Part shown: in pieces, positions 34,488 to 46,300 of the stretch | Layout: each line of letters opens with the position of its first letter | Numbering within the stretch: the first letter of the stretch is position 1 | DNA from: Clavelina lepadiformis | Taxonomy: Eukaryota; Chordata; Ascidiacea; Aplousobranchia; Clavelinidae | DNA: 64,000 bases | Assembly (NCBI RefSeq): GCF_947623445.1 | Contig: NC_135242.1 | Coordinates: 3,720,001-3,784,000, forward strand | Reading direction: 5' to 3' | The notes under the pieces: model-generated | Seen by the model: the letters and a program-made list of their open reading frames with translations, nothing else | Told to the model about the DNA's origin: nothing | Databases searched by the model: none | Made by a program: the position numbers and the translations under genes

Positions 34488-36633
34488 TTACGTCACCCAT
34501 AAATGCATGACGTTATTCCATGCCATCGGCGATTGATGGGTTACGGACAAAGTCGCCAACACTGGAACTACTTTTGCTGCGTCGCCATGGATTTCAGACG
34601 AATATTTTTCACTGACAAAATGCGTGGCCTGGCTCTCGTCAACGTGGCTCTGCGCCAGGTCAACAGCGCATTGAAAAACCTGCGCAGAAAACCAAACTAC
34701 TAAAAGTTTTCTTTAAAAGTATAGTTACTGCAGCTTTTTCTGTCTCTATAACTGTACTTATCAAAAGCGGTTATGTACCAAGGCCTTCCTACCTTGTCAA
34801 AGTGCGCAGACATAAAGCTACTAATCTCGCTAAAGATCGCCACACGTGGTGGGTTCGCGTTTATTTTTCGCTCATCGTTGTTTTGCTGAGAACTTTTGGT
34901 CGATTTTCCACTTGGAACGCCTAATAAATACCAAAATTTGGTGATTTATACGACTAATGTTCTAAGCAGCTGCTTAATGCATATAAAAAGCGGTTTATTT
35001 ATTTTAAACTGAAGCCAAATCTGTTTAAATTTTGAAACTTTTTCACATAAAACCTTAAATTTTTCCATGAAGATTCAGCAACAAAACTACTTACTCAAAT
35101 TTCCGTTTGCTACATCATAAAGATGTGCGTGACGTAATGTTGTGACAGCCAATGACAGTGAGGCAGCAGCTTTCACTGATGCTGTGTAGGAAAGGTATTT
35201 CTCGTCCAGTAACATCAGGTCTGCCAGGTAAAATGAAAGCTGGCGACACTTTTCAGTGACGTTTGATTTCTGTGCAAAAAAACAGCAGCGTTTGCCTCTA
35301 GTTAAGCTGAAAAACTGTTTCTATTTTCTCTTTAAAACAGCTGACAAAAAGTTTGGAGGGCTATCATTGTAGACCTATACTACGCTTTTTTGTATTGTTT
35401 ATATTGTTTCTGTTAAAATTGTTCTTGCAATATTGTATGTCATTAGCAAAGCAACACCTCATGAAACAAGGTAAGATACTGGTGAATGGTTGGCACCGAC
35501 AGGGCGCACTCAAAGACATTCAAAATCAATCTTTCCATCATCAACACCTCTGCCCTTGTGTACGTGTCTGCAGTGACGTAGGCGAACTCGTCGGCATCGG
35601 GCGGGTAAATTTCCTCGTATTTCGCAGCGAGAAACATACAAGTTGTCCCTGAAGATTCGCATAACTTTTATCACTTAATTGCTGCAACCTGATGAAACCA
35701 CAGATAAGTCAACGGTGTGGTCATCATTTACCAAAGTAGATTACATCACTGACCGAGTAGCTGCAGCTTTGCTCTGCTAACTGACATCTCAGACAGAAAC
35801 CGGTCGACATAGGCTACAGCCAAGTGGAGCGTTTCGTTTTGAAGTTTGTATTCATCCTGTACCTCCACTAGCCAGTCTACCAACTTCACTCGCATTGAGG
35901 AGGTGATCTCGGATTGCTTGCATAAATAATGAGCATTCGGCTTGAATCTGAGTTCATTCACCGTCATGTGTTGCAGGATGTCTGCGAGGTATTCCTCTAA
36001 AACTATTAGATCAGGATCGCTTCTTTTAACGGTCCGTAGGTAATTGTCGTCTGATTGTCTTCTTTTGTCTGACTTTTTCGAGCTTCGGGAGCGCATGAGG
36101 AAGGAATCGGGGAAGTCGTCCTCCGTCGCACTCCGGAATGAAGAATCCGACTCCGTGTCCATGCTGCTAGCGATTGTGATGTCATCGCTGTGCGTGATCG
36201 GCAAGAAGAATTTTGGCTTGTCCGGAGGAGTGGTTGATATCGATGGAGCGACGTTTAACGAAAGAGTTTTAAGTGGAACACGTTCCTGCTGATTTGACGG
36301 GCATATTGTTTGCTTAATGTAATTATCGCATTTGTCCTTTGCACTTGCCTGGATAAATGACTTGCAGGAAATGTCGCTTGTTACTGAAGTTTGACTGTAA
36401 TAGCAAGAATCGTTATTTTCGTTGTAATCGGCCACGTCCATGCTAGATTTTCCAGAGGATGGAAATTGTGGAAAAGAATTACATCTTCCATTGCAGAATG
36501 CCATACAATTTTCTTTGTTTTGGCTCAGATGCCGTTGGGATAACCACTTGTGCCCGGTCTTAGCAGCTCTGGAAGGTTGGACCCGCTTGGAGTTAGTGTC
36601 CAGCGCCCCTAGTGGTTGTCTTTCGGTGATCAT
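34488..36633 (-). CDS. CCNA: Cyclin A, about 521 aa, 5 exons
   Basis: Exons, 5' to 3' on the minus strand: 36633-35754, 35648-35458, 35269-35095, 34920-34793, 34679-34488. The N-terminus has a destruction box [10 protein letters not shown] (residues 5-14, RxxLxxxxN) and a KEN box (40-42), the signals for APC/C-driven degradation. The cyclin N-box runs through [20 protein letters not shown], the cyclin A signature [19 protein letters not shown] and [20 protein letters not shown]. The C-box includes [20 protein letters not shown] and ends around [20 protein letters not shown] followed by EKY. Cyclin A activates CDK2 and CDK1 in S phase and mitosis. The hydrophobic substrate patch reads MRVKL where most cyclins A have MRAIL. 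Exon 3/4 joining is uncertain: the strong donor GTAAGT (35094) with the acceptor before 34920 adds about 34 Ser/Asn-rich residues. An alternative in-frame pair (exon 3 to 35091, exon 4 from 34829) removes them. Confidence 0.94.
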
Positions 36634-38414
36634 GATCTGATGAGTTCTAGAAACTGAGAAAAGGTTTATATCGTTATCTGATCAATGTAGCAAAATTCAT
36701 CGAGGTGTTAGTGTATAACAGTACAATTATAGCCTACAGTGTACAGTCTACAGTACATTTGACTAGGGTTTTGTACTTGATAAAAACTAGTTTTAATTTA
36801 GATATCTGGTATTTGTTATATTCATAACATTACGTATATTGTAGCGTAATTGGACTAAATTTAGTCGTCTTTAAGGTGGCTAGGACACACCTACCATGCT
36901 CATAGTTATAATAAACATAGTGGCTATTTCACCGTAAGTAGGTCACGCAGTCCATAGTTAACCATAGAGGGTAAGGTTAAGAGAATGGGTACATCCAAAA
37001 AGTCGACTTAAGTTATTTAGGGTTTAATTGAAGTCAAATTTAGATTAAAAGGAAGATTTATCTTAGGTTTAAGTTACTACGTTAAAAAAATTAAGTTAGG
37101 ATAACAAGAAATCCTGAAAAATAGCTTTGAAGGTACGACTTTTTCCGGTGAAGTAGTGATAGCCTCTAATAAAATGGGCCTCATACAGTAGGTTTCCTAA
37201 ATGCTCATACAAGTAGAATGCTGTACACTGGTAGGCTGTTATATATTAAACTATCTTCATACACACAGGTAACTCTTCCAAAGCAATTCCTCAGTCTTGA
37301 ATGATGTTAAAATTGAATTGCCTTTGAGTGGTTAATCTGTAGTAGGAGATTTACTGAGTAGCCTACCTTACCTGGATTTCAACGAAGTTGCTTGCTTGTT
37401 GAAGATATTTGCATATACCGGTATTTTTGGTCTACTTACTACCGGTATTTCCGCTGTTGAAATAGTTATCTTCTACCGGACTTATAAAAAGTTTCTTTAC
37501 ACACTTTTCACACAAAATTCTTTGCAAGTGCTCAAATGTTTACAATCTTTATTCCTTGGAAACAAGATTTATATTGTTTCCAAGGTTATGTTTTTAATTC
37601 CAGTTTTACAAACTGAACAATGGAAAACTATTAGTGCGTCATAATAGACAAAACAAAAATAATGGAAATGTCATAAAATGTAATTGTCAGTTGTAACAGC
37701 TGATGCTGAGTTTATAAGGTATGTACTGAAGCAATAGCACAAATGCGCAATGGAAGTACCGGTAATGTACTTTGATAGCATACCTATAGTACTACAGCTA
37801 ATCAGCAGTATTACTAAAAGATAATGATAATAATAGGTAATAGGCTGCACTCCACTAATAATAGTGTGGTAGTATTTAAAGCTACGCCCAGCTAAAAGAC
37901 TTTTGTTTCTACGAAAACCTGTTGAAACAGCATTAGGCTAGTAAGGATAACTGACACCATTTTTTGCTTCCGTACTATTTGTTGTCTTCGACTGACAATT
38001 TTCTTAATATTAAACATTAAAAGTTTGTAAACATTGCAACCACGTTTGTAACCTAATAATCTTGATCAAATAACTGAAAGGATTGTTTAGGCTTATAATT
38101 GCTTTTATAGGCGCGCGACGCTAGAACTCCAACTGCTTGTTATTACATCATACCAAAACGTATAATATGTGTAATATATTGCGTTACTGCCCAAGTTTGC
38201 CAAAAATGTTTAAAAATTGTCTTATTTTTAGCATGCAATGCAAGAATGGGTCAGCTTTTTGGGTGTCTGGGCCCGACTTGACTTGTCCAAATCGGAACCT
38301 GAAACGAAAAAATAACATAGCCTGTATGTTTACCCTAATCGCCTAATGCTTTATTTCGCATACCGAATAACAGTTGGTGTTTTTCGAATTTGCGTTTTTA
38401 GAGTTGCCTATATA

Positions 38415-38440
38415 ATACATTTATATACATATAAATGTAT
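38415..38440. repeat. AT-rich palindrome, 11-bp arms, 4-bp loop
   Basis: ATACATTTATA, loop TACA, TATAAATGTAT; perfectly paired. It sits in an ATA/TAA-rich stretch with another partial copy (ACATACATATAAAG) about 60 bp on. Probably simple AT-rich sequence able to extrude a cruciform. Confidence 0.75.
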
Positions 38441-40305
38441 GTACATATAAAATAATCTAATAATTAATAATAATTTAATAATAATTTACATACATATAAA
38501 GTAGACATTCGATGATAGTTTCCCGTTTACGTAAAATTCTTCTTTCATATATTGGTGATCGAAAAGTATGTCTTGTATATTCTGAAATATGCAAATCTTC
38601 ATACTTCTTAGGTAACGCATACCCTTGCCAAGAACGGTCAGACGAAATTGGGAGAAAGAATTAAATTATTATGGGTATTATATAATAAATTAGTCAGCAT
38701 TGAAAATGATAGAATGTGATTGTGTGTTCAGCTAAACAGGCCGACAATAATTTCGTAACTTTTTTCTAAATAAATATGGCAATGGGCGAAATAGCCGTTT
38801 TCCAATGTTGTAGATTCAATTAAGTTTTAATTATTATTTATCTTAAGCTACTTTTATTGGCTCTAGATATTTCGCCATTTTCATTCCTCAGAATATTGAC
38901 ACAATTTTAATGGCGAACAGATTTCCGACATCCTGTCACCTATCCAACGGTTTCAAGGACAATTCAACCGATGCTTGTGGGTTGAACAGTTTCAGGGTCG
39001 CAATGTCCTGGGTTTAGTCGTTTGTTGGTTAAATTTTCGTATCGGTCTGGGTTGAATTACCCGACCACCCTATCAAACATTCCTTATTTCCATATTCTTT
39101 GCCGAAAAGTTTTTGACAAGAACAGTCTGACCCTTTACAGTTTACTCGGTACAAATTGCTGATGGAAAACTCTTAGCTTGTAAGTGAAGCAAGAACTTGC
39201 GAACCGCAGACCACGTCATATCTGATTGCTTCGTTTAGCGAACTTCCCCAGAACAGCAGCACTATTTGCTTGTTTAAAATTAAAGCACGATCTTACACTA
39301 GCGGTTGCTCGACTCCTGCCTGACATCTAGTGCGGGCGACCGAAACACGTCAATTTGCACGACAACGAGCGATAGCTCTTGGAAGTTAAAAGTAAAAAAC
39401 TATCGAGATATTCCGTTTTTATTTTTGTGTTGTTATAAAAGACAGTTGTATTTACTGTGCAGTTTTTTTGCAATCTTACGTTAAGCAACAGATAAACCAG
39501 GCACTATAGTTTTCAATAACTATGCCTACGCATGCAGTATTATGAGATAGTAGTGGGAAGGATTCATTATCTGGTAAACGATTACCGTATAGACGGAATG
39601 CAACGTTCGCAATTTTGTATACCGTATTTCGGTTATGCAAAGTTTTCTTTCAGCAATCAAGATGAACAACGTTTTGCTGAAGTTGTTTTGAGATATTACA
39701 AAAACTAGTCATTGCCTTCACAGTTGCAGGTAAAATATTTTATTCACATAACTAGCTACAATCTTGAACTTGTTTCATTCAATTAATTATCACAATACGA
39801 GATTACATATAGCTCGGACTACAAGCGATCAATTCTCAAAGTACATGGCGGAGATGGAAAAATTTTAAGGCTTGAGCAGTTTGATTGGTAGGGAACTCCG
39901 ACAATGATATTTATAGGAAATAGGTCTGGATAATGAAAACGTCAGTAACAGAGTATATATTTGCGGGATACACTGCGGGATATATTTGATTAAGAAAAAT
40001 ATTCTAAAAACAACTTAACTCCTCCGCGCACAATACACCATTAACAGATGAAAAAGAGGACGGGAAGTAATCAACGGCGAGGCACAGTGATAAAAGTTGA
40101 ACTATTCTTGTGAAATAGCATTTTTTAAAACGTTGAAGTTTTCATTTCTCTTCATATGAGTTGGTCTGATGAACATTGGTGACATTTTGAGAAACTATAT
40201 TACGATTTTCACGATTTTCTATAAATGCTTCGATTAGCAGCCTAACCAGGTGCGCAAAAAAGCATATTGCTAGGCGGTCGTCTCGTTTGATGGAAAGCTT
40301 TTTCC

Positions 40306-40330
40306 AGACCATGCAAGCATTGCATGGTCT
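40306..40330. repeat. Perfect hairpin, 11-bp stem, in the 3' UTR of the coiled-coil gene
   Basis: AGACCATGCAA, loop GCA, TTGCATGGTCT. It begins 32 nt downstream of the proposed stop codon (40364-40362) of the minus-strand gene and would fold in its transcript. The function is unknown. Confidence 0.75.
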
Positions 40331-40361
40331 AAGGGATTTGATTACAATCGGAATTGCAATT

Positions 40362-43300
40362 TCATATTGGCATGAGAAACGGTAGAAGATGTGGAATCGT
40401 CCCACCCTAACAACTAATCATACATCCAAATATTGTGGAAGACGGCACTTAATGTTGTAATATGTTGCTTTGTTACTTTCCATCACCCTGTAACAAATAA
40501 ACTCAAAGCAAATGCGATTGATTTAGTTTGTGGTGACAAATCTACAGAGGTCTCGATTAAGCTACTGCGTTGTAATTATGGTTGATAAAAATTATCTTTA
40601 TTGTTGATATTTTGTATAAATTTATATCTCTTTATAAACACTTGAAGCGATCACTATTTACTGTAGTTTATACATCATTGTAAATGGTTCTTAGTTCTTA
40701 CCCTTCGAACATATGCAGGTGGTACCGGTTCAGGCGGTATAGGTTCAGTTTGAAAACTTTCATCGTCCCAATCACCGTGTGAAATCTTCTCAATTTCCTT
40801 TTCCTGAATTAGGATAGATTCGGTAAGGTATACGGAGACATGATGTGCCGCCTTAAGAAATTAAGGAGCAACGCTTTTCTTAACATGCATTATAAATGCT
40901 AATTCAACGAGTACTGAATCTGGATCTCAAACGATAAACTAGCAATGGATCAGGTTTTTGGAAATGTTTTAAAAAGTTGAGTTCATTCACAAGTCTTTTT
41001 CCTATAAAAAGATTACTGGTACTATTCATGTGTACCTCATGTTCAAGACGAGATAGCCTTTGATTTATTGATGTTGCAGATTCTGTCGCTGCTTGCTTTA
41101 TTTTCTGATAAGCAAAGAAGTTTATAAGGCAACCGTGGAACATTATGGTATTCTTTTATATGGTTTATGCGTAGAAACGTAAAGTGCCATGTACTTTCCC
41201 CTATAAATCACTTTTACTTGGGCGATGTTACTAACATATTATGTTATTGTACATGTCATTTAGATTTAAAAAATCTTACCTCAGTTTCATTGCTTGACGT
41301 GTCTTCACGTAAAGACTCCAAAGTTGAAGTCAATTCATTTATCTGGTCGAGGACGTGATTCTGAAAATTTAAAAAGTTGACTGTATTTGACAATTTACGT
41401 ATATTAACTGCTTTATATATTTCAAGACGTCTAATTTATTATTTGATTCAAACGAAAGTAAGAAACCTATTTTGCCTATAATCTACAAAGCCTTTTATTG
41501 TGTTTAAGTCTTGCTTTATCACATGAATTTATGATTGGTTAGGCTCAAGACCCTGGCAAATTATTTGAAACAGGTTTGTACTGAGCTAAAATAGCTTGTC
41601 AAGTGAAAGTCCAGCCACAGTATTAGATGACGTCATATTACAAGCAAACAAAGTTATTTGCATATAGCTCACCGTAACGTTTTCTCTAAGTTGATTGTGC
41701 TTTTCCATCCAGCTTGATCTAATAAAGTCTAGCTCACTTTTTTCAACATAATCTTCCTAATACAAAAATAAAAAAGATAGCGTCAGAAATTGTTGCTTTT
41801 TAGATGATACAATAATGTATAAAAAAAATTAGTTAACTCAGTATAGCTCGGTTTATTTTTTGTATTTTATTTTTACTAATTCTTAAAAATTCATTTTTTC
41901 TTGCTTGGTTAATCTAACTGTACTTTTACAAACTGTTTTTTTATTGGTAAATTATGGATGACATAAAAATATTAGTCACCTTAAAAAAATTCAAACTAAA
42001 TTTCAAGTCTGATATATTGCTTTTCAGCATCTCCATTTCCAATGACTTCAAAACAAAAGACAATGTAATCATTAACAAAATATACCGTTCGTATATTCCA
42101 GAGCTGAATTATAAGAGTGTTGCAAGAAACAACGGTCTTTAATTTACTCTTTACTTACTGTTTTATCAGCAAGTACCCTCTCCCTCAAGTCATCGAAGTT
42201 GGATTTCAAGAGGTTTTCGTCAACCTACATATGTTTAAAGCTGGTCTCAAACTAATGTATTTCAACTGAAATAAGTAATCTTCGATTTACTTACTTTTAA
42301 TGACGTTATTATATAGTTCAGAGTTGCGAGCCGGGCTTCATGTGAAAAGCTTCGTAATCGTAAAACTTCATAATCTTCCTGAAGAAGTTAAATAACGTTA
42401 AAATTAATCATTCAATTATGAAATCTATTCATGTATCATTTTTAAACGAGAATTTTACTGAAACGTTCGTTGCCAAGTGTTGATGAAGATCAGAGATTCT
42501 TGATCCAAGCTTGGTCACATCCTCTCTTGGGACTGAATTATTCTGAGAAAAGCAGATTAGCGACATTATTCAAGGAAGTACGGTTGCTTATTTTACAATG
42601 ACACGATTTTATTATGTAGAACTATTTTTCTACAATGCCACATTACAAGTTTTTAATAAAACCGAGATAAGTATAATTATTTGTATAAGTAAAAGTATAA
42701 CATGTAAGTATTTGATCCCTGAAAGCACTATACCTTTATATTATCCAGAGTTGAGTTGATCAATTCCGAAACAATCTTTACAAAATAAAACTTATTACAG
42801 AGTAAAAACTTTAAAACAATTTGTCTGATATTTTTAAAAAACGTTCTTGTGAAATATTATGATTCACTATTTCCTTTACTTCCCAACGTTTGCAAATTTA
42901 TGTGGAGACTTTAAGCAATTAAATGTTTAAAAATATACGCCAGCTTACTGAAGTCTGGTTTGCCACTTCTTCTTGCAGATTGTAGAACTTTTCTGAAATC
43001 GCCTTTATCTGCTCTGGCAAGTTTCTTTGCTGCAAAAGGGAAAAGGTCAATAAAAAATAATAAATCGTATTAGCTATTTAAGGTTTGTTAAGTTAATTTT
43101 ACCTCCAATGTATCAAGTTGGTAAGCAAGAGTTTGTAGAGAAGCTTGGTTCAAAACCGTGCGAAGTCTCAACAGTTCGTAATCCTACATTGGTTGAAACG
43201 TAACATTTTAATGCTTATCTTAAACTATGCTGATTTTTTGCTTTGACCCTATAAGGTAATTGATATCGTTTCGAATCTGAGGTTAATTACCGAGTTTGTG

Positions 43301-46300
43301 TTTATCCTTTGAGCGTGAAGTTCGGTTATGTTTCCCGCGATATATATCCCTGTTCTTTTATCCAAGGTATTATCCTACATTAATGACAAGAATCTTTTAC
43401 AAGACAATTTCAAAAGAAACAAATTGCATGTTGAAATGTTCAATTGATATAATAATTATGTAGCATTTATAATAAGAAAAATTATATGAAATTTATCATA
43501 ACTTTTTTCCATTTTATGAATCAATGGAATTAATTCTATTCTTACTGACTTGAAGCTCCAATAGCGTTGTGTTTATCGTTGTTAACTGATTGTCCAAACG
43601 CACAACTTTTCCTCCAAGCTCTTTCATACCAACCTGAATATTCATTTTAATAGAACTGTAAACATAGTCTATTCTATGCCAATAACATTGAAATTGCATT
43701 TGTAATGTTTTGTAGAAAAGATGTTTTCATTAGTAGATAAAAATTTCTGATAATTTGAAGCTAAAGTAATAGTTGCTTTCTATTATTATTATCTAAAGCA
43801 TGCAGGCAATTACAGAAATAAACTCTTAATTACTATTAGACATAGCACGTTTGTTATTTTACCATAATATTTTGAATTTCATTAGTTGCGTTAAGAATCA
43901 ATTCTTCGTTTTGAGATACTTGGAGTTGTAGCATGTCCCTTCCGCTCTAAATTTAGTTGAAAATGATAACATTACCAGGTGTAAAAATTACACTATTTGA
44001 TGAATCTTTATATTGACGCCGTTCAGTAAACACGGAATATAATAATAATAGTTTTAGCTTCGGGGTTTGTTTTAATCGTTGGTTTAAAATTTTTAATCAT
44101 TTCCTCATCAATATCAGTTGTACCGTTATACTTTCCTCCATTCCAGACACACGTTGATGTAAATGCCTTTCAAAATCATCTAGTGCGTCTTTTGTAGCAA
44201 AATTATTCTGGAAAAGTAACACGAACCGATCAAAATAAAGCAATTGCTTTTTAAATTGCCACCACAAAATACGAAGGTCTAGGTTCCAACAACCTGAATT
44301 TCTCGACGTATTATGTCCTCAGTCGTGGACAAGTTGTTTTTCAACGCCATTGCGGTTAGCTTAAGAATCTCAGAAATCCGCTGCAAAAGACGAATAAGGT
44401 TATGTTTGAAAGGTACAGTAGACAAACTCGTCAACTTCGTTCTTACCGTGCTGTTGTTGTTTGCTTCGTTTTTCAACGCCTGGATTTCACTTTCCAGTCT
44501 GTTGGCTTGCCTTCCGATCAAATTTTGAACATTCTGCAATGAATGAAAACTTGAAAAATAGTTTCCTGCACAAAAATACGTAAAAGAAAGATTTTGAGAG
44601 CGATGAAACTGCTGCCTGTAAATTTAATCGAGAAACGTAACTTTTTTCTCATAGACACATATCGGGATAACACCATTTTAAACTTAGCTGCAAACTTGCA
44701 ATGCTGGTAAATGTTGACATGTAAATGTTATGTTAATGCGTTATTCAGCTACGTGACCGTGTTATTAGAGGCCACCCTTTCGTAAGTGGTATTTTGATGA
44801 AATCAAGAAACTAAACTTTGCAGAATCAAAAGCGTAAACAACAGAGGCGACAATTTGGATGGGGGGGATTTATTGTATTTTATTGCACCTAACTACTAAA
44901 AGTTTTAGTCTTGTAAGTTGTAAACATTCTATCACCTGAATACGAGGTAGCGCATTGTCCGACAACCTTTTCAAGTTTCTGTTCGTGTTTGAAATCTCCT
45001 GTCTCGTGTCATCCAAATTTCCCTGAAACATATTAAATTTTGCCATTTGTCAGGAACATTTTTAACATGGTTACGTATCATATTGAAAGCAGTTAACTGG
45101 ATTCGGCTTTCGTTTACCTTTAACAAAGAGAAGTTGCAAAATTTTACCATTTTTTGTCTGTTGCAAAACGTTCAAAAGACGAATTGCAATTTTTTTTACT
45201 TGATATGCAGCTTCGGAAAGTATTATATGAAATGGCGGTGCCAGCGCAGTCTGGGATATTGAGGTGCAGCATATGACATACTACTTCGGAACACGTTTAA
45301 AAATAATTAATTTATCAATTGTTTCAATGTCATGTTATATTTTCATACTTCGTCGAGAGCCAGATTGTTAAATCAAATTCAATATGACAGGCGGCAGGGC
45401 GAAAACGCCTATTGCGTGCAGATACTTCCTTTTGTTTACGTTTGTAATTACGTCATTGGCGAGAGCAATCCAGACCTAATCAATCAAACTTGCACGCAAT
45501 GGTGATTCCAATAAAAAAGATTGCTTTCTGCTTCAGCAAATTAAGTACAGTATTACCAGCAGAGGTCCAAGTTGTGCGTCAGTATCGTTGGCTCGTATGT
45601 CATGGTGGTCCAGTCTGCTGTTGATTTCATTCATTTGTGACTGTAAATAATTGAACATAATCAGACGTTTGCTGTCACCATTGTGTTATAAAGAAGCAGA
45701 AAACCACGACGCCCTTGTTTTACCTTAAGTAAAGACAATGAATCGTTTGTGTAGGTCATCATATCTATCTTTTCTGCTTCAGCCTTATCATTGACATTCT
45801 GCACATTTCGAACAAAGTTGTGATTGCTTTCTTGTACAGTTAATTAGCATTAGAATTACGTTATCCCAAAGGAGTTGAGGTTTGTATTTTGATTTTTCCT
45901 GCTTTAGTAAAATATTGAACTGTTCCAGTAACCTTTAAGCTGCTCGCCAGCTGGCTCTCGGTAAATGAAATGAAGGAACGCAATGTCTGCAATTCTTTGT
46001 TTATTCCAAGCACTTCACGCTGTAAAACACAAAATGATAGTGAATTCCCATATCTCAATAGCTGTGAAATAGGCTTAGTTCTTTTCTTAAAGACTTTTCA
46101 CAGCTGTATGTTCAACTACCGTAGCAGTTGTCAGCACACACTGGTGTTACTATTTCCTGTTACACAAATCACAAACCAAATGTGTTCTGGGAACACATGA
46201 AAGTGTGTGTATAAATACTGTTTGTCTTACCTCAAGTTCTTTCTTGGTGTCGTTGACTGATTTAGATAATTCATTTTTAGTTAATGTCATTCGGTCATCT

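Larger units (their letters stand above)
36634..40361. other. Intergenic region upstream of cyclin A
   Basis: The left end contains the cyclin A promoter; the right end holds the 3' UTR of the coiled-coil gene. An AT-rich palindrome (11-bp arms, 38415-38440) and a short hairpin (40306-40330) are visible. No reading frame is recognised; 37396-37644 and 38137-38346 are uninformative. Confidence 0.45.

Noticed and set aside
36044-36292. Plus-strand frame over cyclin A exon 1
   Set aside because: Antisense shadow of the coding exon.
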